The notes below the pieces were generated by a model. It made no database searches. It was not told the origin of the DNA and was given only the letters and a program-made list of their open reading frames with translations. Both the position numbers and the translations under genes were made by a program. Shown one piece after another: positions 22,798 to 30,720 of a DNA stretch of 63,039 nucleotides; positions within the stretch are counted from its first letter, which is position 1; each line of letters starts with the position of its first letter. The stretch comes from a virus: positions 1-63,039 of the IMG/VR virus record IMGVR_UViG_3300011116_000296. One strand, given 5' to 3'.

Positions 22798-25314
22798 TTA
22801 CTCCTTATTACTCTGCATTAGTCTCTGCTCATGGACTTGCCCGCCGTGAGCCATCTTCTGCTGGTGCATCTGTTGCTGCTGCATCATGGCTTGTTGCTGC
22901 TGGGCTTGAGCCTGCTGCAACTCCATCTGCTTGGCCGCCATCTCTAAGCCGTGTAACTCTTGGGCTTGAGCAATCTCTTGCTGCAACCGCATCGCTACCA
23001 TGGCTGGATCTTCTCCAGCTCTAGCTGCGCTTTCCTGCGCCTTGAGTGACAACTCCTCAGCTTTGAGCTGCAAGTCACCTTTGACTTTGAGCGCCTTGAT
23101 TTCAGCTTCTTGCTTCTTGATCTGAAGTTCAGCCTGCTGCATCTGAATGATCGGATCTTGGGCCTGCGCCATCGCTTGCTGCTGAGCTGCTTTGGCTTTG
23201 TCCATCGCGAGGAGCTGCATAGACGCCTGCGCCACAAGTTTAGAAACTTGTACTTCAACGTCGTTATCAAGCTGTGCATCTGGTGCAGGTAGTGTTGCGC
23301 CCAACTGCTCTTGAACTTTCTGACGATACTGGAACGCCAAGTGTTCAGCGACGTGAGCCATGATCGCGCCCTGCATCTGCTGAGCCATGGGACTTTGACC
23401 AATCTGACCCATGATCATGGGGTCCTGCATCATGCTGGTGTGAACAGCAATGTGTGCATCGTGGTCTTGGTGGATGAACGCCTTAGTGGGCTTGCCAGTG
23501 AGAAACGACATATTCTCCGACACGGGGTCGCGTGGGGTCTGGTCATCATCAATGGGCACTAACTTATCTGCGTTCTTGATGCCAAGCACTTCGATCATCT
23601 GTCTGTGCAACTGTGGCAAGTCGTAAATCTGTGGTGCGCCCTGAGCCAACTGAATCACAGCTTGGTACTGCATGATGCGCTGAGCCATCGTTGCACTGTT
23701 GGGATCTGACACAGGAATCACTGACACCATGTCGTAGTCAGCTTGCTTCGCTTTGCGATCACCTTCAACTGGATCGAAGCTGTACTCTGGTGGGGTGTGA
23801 TCACGAATGATGTCACGCAGCAACTGGAACTCTTGCTTCATGCTGTAGTGAACACGAGCTTGAACCGCAGACATTGTCTTCAACTGACGCTCCAAGAGAG
23901 CTAGCGTTGTACCGACAGGTGCGTTAGCGCTCATGTCGCTGATGTTCATATCAGCTATTGAACCCAGACGACGACCTTCTTCTGTTATGCGATCAAGCAA
24001 CCCCGCCAAAACTTGACTTGGCTCTTTGTACGGCAGGGGCATGATGTTGTCACGCACTGAACCTGACGGCACGTCTACATCACGGAACTCACCGGGGTTG
24101 ATCGGCGTGTCATCTCCCTTGATACGCAGACCGCGTGCTTTAAGGCCGCCGGGCAAGTTAGACAGCGTACCTGCATCAACGAGCTGTCTGATGAGGGACG
24201 TACCTGCACGGGCGTAGCCACCGATCAAGTGAATCAAACCTAGACCATAAGCACCGAAGCCGGGGACGTATGTGTACTGCACAAAGTGTTGACGCTTGAG
24301 TTTTCTCTTGTCGTCCTCGTTCCAGTTGCGGCGGATGGCCAACACAGCGTTAGTGCCACGCTCGATTGTGATGATATACGGCAGAGCAATACCATCTTCA
24401 TCTTCATAACCGGGCAGGTCGTAGTCGATGTGCACTTCCAAGACTTGATAGCGATCATCGTCTGTCAGTGAGTAACCCTGATCCTCGGCTTTCTTCTTCT
24501 CCACATCTGTGTGGATCGTGACAGGTTCACCCAAATCTTCATCAACGTAGAAGCCCGCAACCTGCAACTTCTTCATCTCATTCTTGGTCTTACGCATGAC
24601 GTGAGTCAGACGCTCAGATGTCGCCGCGCTCGATGCACCGTACGGAATGATGATGTCTTCAGCTGGAATAAACATCGCCACTTGACGATCAAGTGACGGG
24701 TCAAAATAAACTTTCTTGAACGCCGCGCCCGCTAGTCCTAAGTTATACAACATGCGCTCATGCTCAGGGCGATACTCAGTCATCACCTCGGTGAGCTGAT
24801 AGTTCATGTCGTCTCTTACACGCTCAGCCGCCTCTTCTTTAAGTTTATCAATTGCGCCGATGATCTCGGTTTTGACCGGACCCTGAGCAGGGAACGTTTC
24901 AATAATCGTCTCGCTCTGGAACCGTACAGCAGCTTCTGTGAGTACCGTTGAGAAAACACCGCAAGCACCGAGCCACGGTTCAGTACGCTCTTCATACTTC
25001 ATCCCCAAAACATCTAAGCCCTTGACATACATCTCAACCCACTCTTTACGTGAGTTAATGTCCGCATCCACCATCTCAATGATGTCGCTCGCAACTTTCT
25101 GCAATTCACCCGAGTCCATCTCTTCTGCAAGGTTGGCATCGAAGTCTTCGCCCTCTTCGTCGGGCATCAAGTCAATCTCCATGCCGTCAAGCCCGATGCG
25201 AACACCTTCTGGATTCTCGATCTCGATCTCTATCATGGGTTCATCACCCATATCTTCCAACGCACTCAAGCCCAGTGGAGCTTGTGACAATGAGGGGACC
25301 ATATTCGTAGCCAT
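22798..25314 (-). CDS. Portal protein (podovirus type), 838 aa
   Basis: Dodecameric portal at the packaging vertex. Acidic N-terminus (MPDEEGEDFDANLAEEM), then the wing/stem region with DINSRKEWVEMYVKGLDVLGMKYEERTEPW (in parts), GACGVFSTVLTEAAVRFQSE and ETFPAQGPVKTEI, typical of P22/SU10-type portals. LTHVMRKTKNEMKKLQVAGFY and QHFVQYTYVPGFGAYGLGLIHLIGGYARA (in parts) follow. The C-terminal ~200 residues are a Gln/Ala/Met-rich helix, probably the barrel inside the head. Start has AAGGATAGAT upstream. Length is within the range for this group. Confidence 0.92.
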   Translation of the reverse strand: MATNMVPSLSQAPLGLSALEDMGDEPMIEIEIENPEGVRIGLDGMEIDLMPDEEGEDFDANLAEEMDSGELQKVASDIIEMVDADINSRKEWVEMYVKGLDVLGMKYEERTEPWLGACGVFSTVLTEAAVRFQSETIIETFPAQGPVKTEIIGAIDKLKEEAAERVRDDMNYQLTEVMTEYRPEHERMLYNLGLAGAAFKKVYFDPSLDRQVAMFIPAEDIIIPYGASSAATSERLTHVMRKTKNEMKKLQVAGFYVDEDLGEPVTIHTDVEKKKAEDQGYSLTDDDRYQVLEVHIDYDLPGYEDEDGIALPYIITIERGTNAVLAIRRNWNEDDKRKLKRQHFVQYTYVPGFGAYGLGLIHLIGGYARAGTSLIRQLVDAGTLSNLPGGLKARGLRIKGDDTPINPGEFRDVDVPSGSVRDNIMPLPYKEPSQVLAGLLDRITEEGRRLGSIADMNISDMSANAPVGTTLALLERQLKTMSAVQARVHYSMKQEFQLLRDIIRDHTPPEYSFDPVEGDRKAKQADYDMVSVIPVSDPNSATMAQRIMQYQAVIQLAQGAPQIYDLPQLHRQMIEVLGIKNADKLVPIDDDQTPRDPVSENMSFLTGKPTKAFIHQDHDAHIAVHTSMMQDPMIMGQIGQSPMAQQMQGAIMAHVAEHLAFQYRQKVQEQLGATLPAPDAQLDNDVEVQVSKLVAQASMQLLAMDKAKAAQQQAMAQAQDPIIQMQQAELQIKKQEAEIKALKVKGDLQLKAEELSLKAQESAARAGEDPAMVAMRLQQEIAQAQELHGLEMAAKQMELQQAQAQQQQAMMQQQQMHQQKMAHGGQVHEQRLMQSNKE

Positions 25315-25322
25315 ATCTATCC

Positions 25323-26828
25323 TTAGTAGTACGCAGCTTTTCTACTGCGAAAATATCTCTCTTCTTCAGGCTCGTCGCTTGGTAAGCGAATAAACCCGCC
25401 TTGTCTGAACCGCATGAGTGCTAATGTTGTTGAGTCAACCAAGTCATCATTTGTACCCGACGGAAAGTCGTTACATTCTTCAATAACTTCTTTAGCCCAC
25501 CTGCGGTCCGGTGCAAACACTACTCCTCCTTGGAACAGTGCAGAAACCGCGTTCACCCGTGCGATCTTATCTTGTCCTTTACCCGGAGTAAACTCACCCA
25601 CAGGCACGCCCATGCGCCTAAACTCTTGGTAAAGCGCTGAGCCGTTGGACTTCTTCTCAACAATAAATACATCAGGCTCCCACTCTTTGTACTCCTCAAG
25701 CACCAAGGCTTTAAGGTCTGGGTACTCCAGTCGTTTCTTAATTGAGTTGAGCAAAATAATTGCGTAGTTGTTTGTCTCTTCGTTGAAGAACACACCCCAC
25801 GTTGTCAGTGCGTTGTAGTCAGCCCTGTTGTTAGACTCTTGCGCCGCGTCAAGACTCATAATCGTGAACTCACACTGAGGCGGGTCGTCTTTTTCCCAAA
25901 TCTGCCACCATTCGCGCTTAATAAGAGCGCCTTCCTCAGAGACGGGGTTCTGCATGTACTGGGCCTGCCAGTACCGTGGGTCCATACCCGCTTTTTTACC
26001 GAGCAATTCTTCAATAGACCAGAACTCACCCCACAACGGTTTGTCATTCAAGATGGCAGGGAACTCAACAATCTCCCACTGGTCCACATCTTCCTCGCGG
26101 CCCATCTGGTTCACAATCATTCCGGTCAAGTCAAGTTTTGACCACCTTGTCATCACTATAATGATAGAGCCACCCGGCATAAGACGCTGCAAAGGGCCAG
26201 ACTGAAACCACTCCCAAGCAGGAAGAAAGACATCGGGGCGTCCGGTTTTAGCTTCTTGTTCCGAGTGAGGGTCGTCAATAATAAATAAATCAGCGCCACG
26301 ACCAGCAAGAGCACCTCCGACACCAATAGCAAAGTATTCTCCGTTGAAATTTGTACCCCAACGTGACGCAGACTTACTATCAGCTTGCAATTCGATCTGC
26401 GGAAACACGTCCCGATAAGCTTCAGAACCCACCAAATTACGCACTCTACGGCCAAAATTCACCGCCAAATCGGCAGTGTGGGAGGCCATAATGATCTTTT
26501 TATTAGGGTATTTACCTAGAAACCACGCTGGTGCAAGGTAAGAAATCATCTCAGACTTGCCGTGACGGGGGGCAATGTTCACAATAACCCGTCTTTTCTT
26601 GCCGTTGGCTATGTCTTCGAAAATTTTGGCCAGTCTTTTGTGGTGTGGACCCACTTTATAGCCCGGATATACGTGATCAATGAAGGTTAAGAAGTCATCT
26701 TTACCCACTTCCTGCACAGATTCACTGTCGTATGTCCTCAAAAGCTCCAAAGTATGGATTTTTTGCTCCAACGGCATCGTTGGAAGGGCATCTTTGATGG
26801 CTTTTAGCTGTTCAGGCGTTATCTTCAC
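25323..26828 (-). CDS. terL: Terminase large subunit, 501 aa
   Basis: DNA packaging motor and nuclease. The ATPase domain has Walker A APRHGKSE (86-93), an adenine-side IIMASHTADLAVNFGRRVRN and Walker B LFIIDDPH (181-188). A coupling motif lies near VMTRWSKLDLTG. The RNase H-like nuclease starts at FTIMSLDAAQ (Asp327), with IVEKKSNG (Glu about 382) and a C-terminal NDDLVDSTTLAL acid pair. Start is GTG, overlapping the small subunit gene by 17 nt. The arginine-finger form of Walker A (PRHGKS) is common in podophage and related terminases. Confidence 0.95.
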   Translation of the reverse strand: MKITPEQLKAIKDALPTMPLEQKIHTLELLRTYDSESVQEVGKDDFLTFIDHVYPGYKVGPHHKRLAKIFEDIANGKKRRVIVNIAPRHGKSEMISYLAPAWFLGKYPNKKIIMASHTADLAVNFGRRVRNLVGSEAYRDVFPQIELQADSKSASRWGTNFNGEYFAIGVGGALAGRGADLFIIDDPHSEQEAKTGRPDVFLPAWEWFQSGPLQRLMPGGSIIIVMTRWSKLDLTGMIVNQMGREEDVDQWEIVEFPAILNDKPLWGEFWSIEELLGKKAGMDPRYWQAQYMQNPVSEEGALIKREWWQIWEKDDPPQCEFTIMSLDAAQESNNRADYNALTTWGVFFNEETNNYAIILLNSIKKRLEYPDLKALVLEEYKEWEPDVFIVEKKSNGSALYQEFRRMGVPVGEFTPGKGQDKIARVNAVSALFQGGVVFAPDRRWAKEVIEECNDFPSGTNDDLVDSTTLALMRFRQGGFIRLPSDEPEEERYFRSRKAAYY

Positions 26829-27366
26829 TGCGGATTACCTTAGCTTGAACGTCAATTGTGCGTTTTTCCAGTTTAGCCAGCGTCTCAAGCAGCTCTTTTT
26901 CCACTTCTTCAAGGGATTGCTGCTTGTGAGTGACCTCAGTGCGCTTCTTAAATGCATCAACGCCGTCTACATCACCCAATGCCTTGATTGCGCCAAGTCT
27001 GACGGTACTGTTTGGGTTCTCTGTTTCGGCAACAAGCTTGTTTACAACGTACAACTTGAAGTCTGCCAGCTCCCGCACGATCATGTGGTCATACGTAGCC
27101 ACCATACCAGCAAGATATGCAATGGTTTCGTTGGGATAGTTAGCTAATTCAGGTGTTGTTTTATTAGCAACAACCTTTTCCATCAACTCACGGGCTTGGC
27201 CCTTGTGCTCGGGGGTGGGTTCGATGGGGTTTCCATTTAAGTCAGAGATCATTTTGACCGTGCGGGCACGCATCTCAATCTCTTCCTTTGGGGAAAGAGG
27301 TGGCATAGCCTCGGTGGCTGAGGCTGGTAGCGGAATATCCGCGTCGACATTAGGCATCATCTGCAT
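26812..27366 (-). CDS. terS: Terminase small subunit candidate, 184 aa
   Basis: Helical protein directly upstream of terL. A charged segment (SPKEEIEMRARTVKMISDLNG) leads into a helical core (TIAYLAGMVATYDHMIVRELADFKLY, in parts). GAIKALGDVDGVDAFKKRTEV and a C-terminal coiled coil (EEVEKELLETLAKLEKRTID) follow, good for a ring-forming recognition subunit. Start is uncertain: an in-frame GTG at 27381 merges with the AGGAG, so I use ATG 27366, with ATG 27360 and 27357 also possible. No classical HTH is obvious. Assignment rests on position and family memory. Confidence 0.72.
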   Translation of the reverse strand: MQMMPNVDADIPLPASATEAMPPLSPKEEIEMRARTVKMISDLNGNPIEPTPEHKGQARELMEKVVANKTTPELANYPNETIAYLAGMVATYDHMIVRELADFKLYVVNKLVAETENPNSTVRLGAIKALGDVDGVDAFKKRTEVTHKQQSLEEVEKELLETLAKLEKRTIDVQAKVIRSEDNA

Positions 27367-27476
27367 AAGAGGGAATCGCACTCCTATAAAAGTGTTGGGT
27401 TGGCCGTCGTCCGCAAGTTAAAAAATTTGCACGGTTGCCCCAACGAAATAAATATAACACAAATTTGTAAAGGGTG

Positions 27477-27491
27477 GTAGGAATCCTACCC
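27477..27491. promoter_or_regulatory. Perfect 7-1-7 palindrome upstream of the late operon
   Basis: GGTAGGA-A-TCCTACC is a perfect 15-bp palindrome lying about 110 bp upstream of the small terminase gene, in the 193-bp gap (27367-27559) after an HNH gene. Its half-site is AG/C-rich and differs from the ATTCCAA palindromes at 30794 and 30836, although the spacing (7-1-7) is the same. G-runs flank it. It is an operator candidate for late transcription. I could not identify a convincing minus-strand -35/-10 pair beside it. Confidence 0.5.
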
Positions 27492-27559
27492 GGGGGGTGT
27501 TCCTATATCGAGGGGGGTGGGGTAAACCCTAGGCCAATTTTGAAATGCTTGGCGTTGGT

Positions 27560-28078
27560 TTATTTTTGAAGGGGGCGTCTTCCGTTAACGGACCCCCACG
27601 GTCTGCGGTTGGTAATTTGTTCTTGTTTGGTCGCCCATCTGCAGTTTTCCGGACTATAACTTTTTGTATTATCTAGTCTGTCTATGGAATGCCCAGTAGG
27701 TTTGGTCCCCATATCCTCAAAAAAGCATAGCCAGCCGGTTTTGCCATTTTCCCCAAATCTCCAACGGTCGCAGACCGTTATGCCGCTCCCACCGTACCTT
27801 GAATAGCTGGGTTGTTTTGGGTTGTAGCATCGGGCAAGCATCGCCGCGTGGGATTTGTGGGTGTAGTTGCGGCGCTCTTCGTCGGCGGTTTTTATTAGTG
27901 CGGCACGAAACTCATCTGCGTAGCAGCCGCATGAACTTGTATTTCCATTTTTAAGCTTAAACCCCAGTACCACCTTAGTGTTGCCGCAATCGCAAAGGCA
28001 GTTCCAGCGGGCATTGGATTTTTTATCCCGGCTGTGCAAACTCTGCACAATTAGTCTACCAAATCGTTGCTGCTCCAT
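27560..28078 (-). CDS. HNH endonuclease, 172 aa
   Basis: ATG 28078 (MEQQRFGRLIVQSLHSRDKK) has AAGGAAT just upstream; longer frames start without a site. A zinc-ribbon-like part (WNCLCDCGNTKVVLGFKLKNG, SSCGC) precedes ARCYNPKQPSYSRYGGSGI and VCDRW. HSIDRLDNTKSYSPENCRWAT follows, the diagnostic block of a large family of free-standing phage HNH enzymes. It stands alone at the divergent boundary between the early (plus) and late (minus) modules, a typical site for a homing endonuclease. A sequence-specific nicking role is expected. Confidence 0.85.
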   Translation of the reverse strand: MEQQRFGRLIVQSLHSRDKKSNARWNCLCDCGNTKVVLGFKLKNGNTSSCGCYADEFRAALIKTADEERRNYTHKSHAAMLARCYNPKQPSYSRYGGSGITVCDRWRFGENGKTGWLCFFEDMGTKPTGHSIDRLDNTKSYSPENCRWATKQEQITNRRPWGSVNGRRPLQK

Positions 28079-28265
28079 AGGATTCCTTAGGTGGGGGTAT
28101 GGTGGGATTGTATCTGATTTTTTATATTTTTGTGTATATATGTGGGTTTGGGAAAACATTTAAAAAGTGTGGAGTGATTTGTGTAAGTCTTAGAGTAATG
28201 GGGAACACGGGAGTCCCAAAGGCTCCTTGGGTGGTCGGGTATGGGTGGGTTCGACCCGCCAGAAC

Positions 28266-28301
28266 TTTACTTTTGGTTATGGGATGGGGTATAAGTAAAG
28301 T
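28266..28301 (+). promoter_or_regulatory. Early promoter P1
   Basis: TTTACT (28266-28271), an 18-bp spacer and TATAAG (28290-28295), with predicted +1 at A28302. Same architecture as P2 and P3, and likewise preceded by a TTC...GAA dyad (28250-28264). It drives the first early genes. The rest of the 279-bp divergent region 28079-28357 is AT-rich toward the HNH gene, with a TACAAT box at about 28110 on the minus strand but no matching -35. Confidence 0.75.
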
Positions 28302-28329
28302 ATCAGACAGACAATTCGGTGTGTTTGAT
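28302..28329 (+). promoter_or_regulatory. 5'-terminal leader stem-loop of the P1 transcript
   Basis: ATCAGACAGAC...GTGTGTTTGAT can pair from the very first transcribed base (with G-U pairs). Equivalent stem-loops start at the predicted +1 of P2, P3, P4 and P5. Such 5'-end hairpins protect mRNAs from RNase E/RppH-type decay; that role is inferred here. Confidence 0.6.
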
Positions 28330-28357
28330 TTGTTCAACGCTTTAACTAGGAGAGATT

Positions 28358-28546
28358 ATGTTTAAAGCATTATGGGTTTGGTTGACTCACTACAAAGTGA
28401 TCATCCAGTGGGAAGACAAGACGTTTGTGCACTATGCATACACGATGAACGAAGCGCTCAGTTGGGCGGCTCAGTACAAGCTGACGCACACTGTAGTGCT
28501 AATCGGCATCAGAGGCAAGCTAGTCGCGGCGCGAGGCGATTGGTAA
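28358..28546 (+). CDS. Early protein, 62 aa, unknown
   Basis: MFKALWVWLTHYKVIIQWED then MNEALSWAAQYKLTHTVVLIGIRGKLV. AGGAGA lies 7 nt before the ATG. First gene after promoter P1 and closed by its own UUCG terminator, so expressed as a single early message. Mixed alpha/beta composition with many aromatic residues; no signal peptide or TM helix that I trust. Such isolated first early genes often counter host functions, but nothing here shows a target. Confidence 0.75.
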   Translation: MFKALWVWLTHYKVIIQWEDKTFVHYAYTMNEALSWAAQYKLTHTVVLIGIRGKLVAARGDW

Positions 28547-28549
28547 CAC

Positions 28550-28573
28550 GAGGGGCTTCGGCCCCTCTTCTTT
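28550..28573 (+). terminator. Intrinsic terminator after the first early gene
   Basis: GAGGGGC-TTCG-GCCCCTC (28550-28567) followed by TTCTTT. Perfect 7-bp stem with UUCG tetraloop beginning 4 nt after the stop. The next gene starts only 16 nt later without its own promoter, so read-through must occur. Confidence 0.85.
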
Positions 28574-28588
28574 AACTAGGAGAGAGTA

Positions 28589-28774
28589 ATGCAACAGTCA
28601 AACTTAGACGCCGTGCATCAGGTCATAGTTGATGCAGTTCAAATGTGGGCCAGTGGATTAACTACTGACAACGAACTTTGTGAAGCGCTTCATGGAATCC
28701 ACTTAGGTTTTGCGGAGCACAGAAACAACATGTCCGAATTGATAGACCCAAACACTGGGCTTCGATACAAATGA
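28589..28774 (+). CDS. Early protein, 61 aa, unknown
   Basis: MQQSNLDAVHQVIVDAVQMWASG and LCEALHGIHLGFAEHRNNMSE are two amphipathic helices; it ends TGLRYK. AGGAGAG site upstream in the context CTTTAACTAGGAGAG, the same leader as the previous gene, suggesting duplication of the translation start region. Overlaps the next gene in an ATGA. No known family. Confidence 0.72.
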   Translation: MQQSNLDAVHQVIVDAVQMWASGLTTDNELCEALHGIHLGFAEHRNNMSELIDPNTGLRYK

Positions 28775-28962
28775 CAGTCGGTCAGACCAACATTTGGCGT
28801 AAGCATGTGATGGTTGCTATGAGGGAAGCGCTACATCAGCGCCGACCTCTTAGTGTCCTACCTAGTCGATATGAGTTTTTTAAGAAGGCTAGGGAACAAG
28901 TGGCTCGCGCAACGTTTTGCGCAAAGCTAGATGGCGATGAGTACAGCAGACTCAAGCGCTGA
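28771..28962 (+). CDS. Early basic protein, 63 aa, unknown
   Basis: MTVGQTNIWRKHVMVAMREALHQRRP, VLPSRYEFFKKAREQVARATF and a short end YSRLKR: small, basic and helical. Coupled to the upstream gene through ATGA, and followed within 3 nt by a strong terminator. Unknown function. Confidence 0.72.
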   Translation: MTVGQTNIWRKHVMVAMREALHQRRPLSVLPSRYEFFKKAREQVARATFCAKLDGDEYSRLKR

Positions 28963-28964
28963 CC

Positions 28965-28991
28965 AAGGGAGCTTCGGCTCCCTTTTCTTTT
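28965..28991 (+). terminator. Intrinsic terminator
   Basis: AAGGGAGC-TTCG-GCTCCCTT (28965-28984) then TTCTTTT. Perfect 8-bp stem, UUCG loop, U-rich tail. Confidence 0.9.
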
Positions 28992-28995
28992 GGTC

Positions 28996-29108
28996 TTTGA
29001 TACCAGTTATTTGTCGTCGCGAGCGTTTAGCGTGCGCGAGTCAAGCGAATGACTTAGCCGTTCACACCCCGCTGAAACTGTACTTTAAGACCTAGGGTCA
29101 GCTATAAC
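28996..29108 (+). repeat. Intergenic regulatory repeat, copy 1
   Basis: TTTGATACCAGTTATTTGTC, a CGCGAGC...GTGCGCGAG inverted segment, the TTCA-N8-TGAA dyad and a promoter, in that order. The same order recurs at 29839-29951, and without the promoter at 30634-30720. It joins a terminator to the next promoter, so it is a complete spacer unit. Confidence 0.8.
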
Positions 29109-29114
29109 TATTAC
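29079..29114 (+). promoter_or_regulatory. Early promoter P2 with +1 stem-loop
   Basis: TGTACT (29079-29084), an 18-bp spacer and TATAAC (29103-29108); predicted +1 is A29115. The transcript starts with ATCAGG (29115-29120), which pairs with CCTGAT (29137-29142). The dyad TTCA (29061-29064)/TGAA (29073-29076) ends 2 bp before the -35. Confidence 0.78.
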
Positions 29115-29171
29115 ATCAGGTAGACAGTTCGGTTTGCCTGATATTTTGTAACTTGCTTTTAAGGAGATATT

Positions 29172-29780
29172 ATGTCTAAAGCAAAACAATCCGCCCCTTC
29201 ATTGGGTTCTGTAACAGTCACTTCTATGAAAGAAGCTGGCTATCAGTCAGCGATCAGCGATGAACGCAAAGACAGCGTAGCGCGGTATGTCTACGCTCAA
29301 TGCCCTAACTTCACTGATGAAGTCAGCGATGAAGTCAAAACCCAACTTCGTGCGGGTTGGGCGCTTCGTTGGCAAGAACTGAACCCCGCTGTCAGCTATA
29401 ACGAAAGCTGGGTTCCTGTAGAAAATGGTGCGCATGTAATGTCCGTTGACGTATGCTTTAGCTACAGTCAGCAAGCCTTTGGACAGCTTAAAGAAGCTGA
29501 CCCAATTAAGCATGGCATTATCAAGGGTGTTCGCGATACTTTCAATAAGTATGCTTCTAACCGAATGGCTGACTTGAAAACGGCTGTTCGTAAGGTAGAG
29601 AACGAAGGCAAGCCGAAAGTGAAAGCGCCTACAAAGTCCTTCACGAAGTATGTTGAAGAAACATTCAAGGCTATGAAGGCCAGAGCTAAGACAGCGAAAG
29701 CGCGGGGCGATGATACATGCCCTGATGAAGTCAAAATCAGAATGGCTATCGATGCCTTCAATAATGTACTAAGCAAGTAA
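29172..29780 (+). CDS. Early protein A, paralogue of the next gene, 202 aa
   Basis: AAGGAGATATT precedes the ATG. Shares with the 197-aa gene long blocks including DEVKTQLR-GW-LRWQELNPA, SYSQQAFGQLKEADPIKHG, VENEGKPKVKAPTK and a C-terminal IDAFNNVL. A variable N-terminus and a mid-loop (YNESWVPVENGAHV) differ. Soluble and helical, with no catalytic motif that I recognise. Each paralogue has its own promoter, leader hairpin and terminator, so high early expression is expected. Candidates would be host takeover or DNA-binding roles, both speculative. Confidence 0.82.
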   Translation: MSKAKQSAPSLGSVTVTSMKEAGYQSAISDERKDSVARYVYAQCPNFTDEVSDEVKTQLRAGWALRWQELNPAVSYNESWVPVENGAHVMSVDVCFSYSQQAFGQLKEADPIKHGIIKGVRDTFNKYASNRMADLKTAVRKVENEGKPKVKAPTKSFTKYVEETFKAMKARAKTAKARGDDTCPDEVKIRMAIDAFNNVLSK

Positions 29781-29790
29781 CATTGCACCG

Positions 29791-29826
29791 AACCTAGTCA
29801 GCCGAAAGGTTGGCTAGGTTTTTTTT
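29791..29826 (+). terminator. Intrinsic terminator after early gene A
   Basis: AACCTAGTCAGCC-GAAA-GGTTGGCTAGGTT followed by TTTTTT: a 13-bp stem with G-U pairs, a GAAA tetraloop and a long U-tract. Confidence 0.92.
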
Positions 29827-29838
29827 CGCCTGTAGCTT

Positions 29839-29951
29839 TTTGATACCAGTTATTTGTCCCCGCGTGCGCTAAGTGCGTGCGAGCCAAGCCGATCGTTTAC
29901 TGATTCACGCCTCGCTGAAACTTTACTTATGTGTCTTGCATCGGGTATAAC
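29839..29951 (+). repeat. Intergenic regulatory repeat, copy 2
   Basis: Same order as copy 1: TTTGATACCAGTTATTTGTC, GCGTGCGCTAAGTGCGTGCG, GCCAAGCCGATCG, the TTCA-N8-TGAA dyad (29904-29919) and promoter P3. High identity to copy 1 in the first 20 bases and in the dyad-promoter block. Confidence 0.82.
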
Positions 29952-29957
29952 TTAAAC
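29922..29957 (+). promoter_or_regulatory. Early promoter P3 with +1 stem-loop
   Basis: TTTACT (29922-29927), an 18-bp spacer and TATAAC (29946-29951); predicted +1 is A29958. The RNA begins ACCAGATGACA, which pairs with TTGTCTGG (29974-29981). Confidence 0.78.
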
Positions 29958-30004
29958 ACCAGATGACACGGTGTTGTCTGGACAACCGCTTACTTGGAGA
30001 TACC

Positions 30005-30598
30005 ATGAGCAAAGCAACAAAACCCCAAGAGACAATCGTCTCATCATTCAAAGATGCCGCATATCAATCGGCAAGATCTAGTGAAACAATGGCAGTTATT
30101 GCCCGTTTCGTATACGAGCAGTGCCCTACATTCTGCGAATCACAACCAGATGAGGTCAAAACTCAACTGCGCCTCGGATGGGGCTTGAGATGGCAAGAGT
30201 TAAACCCTGCCACTACATTCGATTCCGATTGGAAACCAAACCCCAAGGGAGGTTTCACCAACAGTCTGGATTACTGCTTGTCATACTCTCAACAAGCATT
30301 TGGGCAACTCAAAGAGGCCGATCCAATCAAGCACGGTGTCATCAAGGCCGTGCGTGATAACTTTAACAAGTATTGTTCCAACCGTCTTGCCGATCTCAAG
30401 GTCGCGGTGCGCAGAGTTGAGAATGAGGGCAAGCCCAAGGTCAAAGCCCCTACAAAACAATTTGACGAGTTTCTCAAAGAGTTGTTTACAACAGCAAAAG
30501 CCCGTGCCAAGACTGCCAATGCACGAGGCGACACAACTGCACCCAATGAGGTTAAATTGCGCCAAGCAATCGATGCCTTTAACAATGTTTTGAAATAA
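30005..30598 (+). CDS. Early protein B, paralogue of early protein A, 197 aa
   Basis: ATG 30005 (MSKATKPQETIVSSFKDAAYQ) is preferred over an upstream in-frame ATG at 29963, because it aligns with the start of protein A and has GGAGATACC before it. Shared blocks: VYEQCP, DEVKTQLRLGWGLRWQELNPA, SYSQQAFGQLKEADPIKHG, NRLADLKVAVRRVENEG and AIDAFNNVLK. Protein divergence is substantial, so the duplication is not recent although the regulatory units stay similar. Unknown function. Confidence 0.83.
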   Translation: MSKATKPQETIVSSFKDAAYQSARSSETMAVIARFVYEQCPTFCESQPDEVKTQLRLGWGLRWQELNPATTFDSDWKPNPKGGFTNSLDYCLSYSQQAFGQLKEADPIKHGVIKAVRDNFNKYCSNRLADLKVAVRRVENEGKPKVKAPTKQFDEFLKELFTTAKARAKTANARGDTTAPNEVKLRQAIDAFNNVLK

Positions 30599-30605
30599 GC
30601 ATCTG

Positions 30606-30636
30606 TGCACCGTCAGTTAACGCTGGCGGTGCATTT
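30606..30636 (+). terminator. Hairpin terminator after early gene B
   Basis: TGCACCGTCAG-TTAACG-CTGGCGGTGCA: an 11-bp stem with one G-U pair, then TTTG. The U-tract is short, so termination may be partial. Confidence 0.65.
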
Positions 30637-30720
30637 GATACCAGTTATGAGTCCTCGCGTGCGCTGAGTGCGTTCGCGTGAGCCAAGCCGATCAACTACC
30701 GTTTCAGGGGTACGTGAAAT
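30634..30720 (+). repeat. Intergenic regulatory repeat, copy 3 (without promoter)
   Basis: TTTGATACCAGTTATGAGTC, GCGTGCGCTGAGTGCG, GAGCCAAGCCGATC and the dyad TTTCA-N8-TGAAA (30702-30719) match copies 1 and 2. After the dyad the TTTACT...TATAAC promoter is absent and the TTGGAATC array begins. Confidence 0.78.

Noticed and set aside
28240-28262. tRNA T-arm-like sequence (GGTGGGTTCGACCCGCC)
   Set aside because: The stem does not pair at the positions required for a T-arm, and no D-arm, anticodon arm or acceptor stem is found upstream. It is part of the P1 upstream region.
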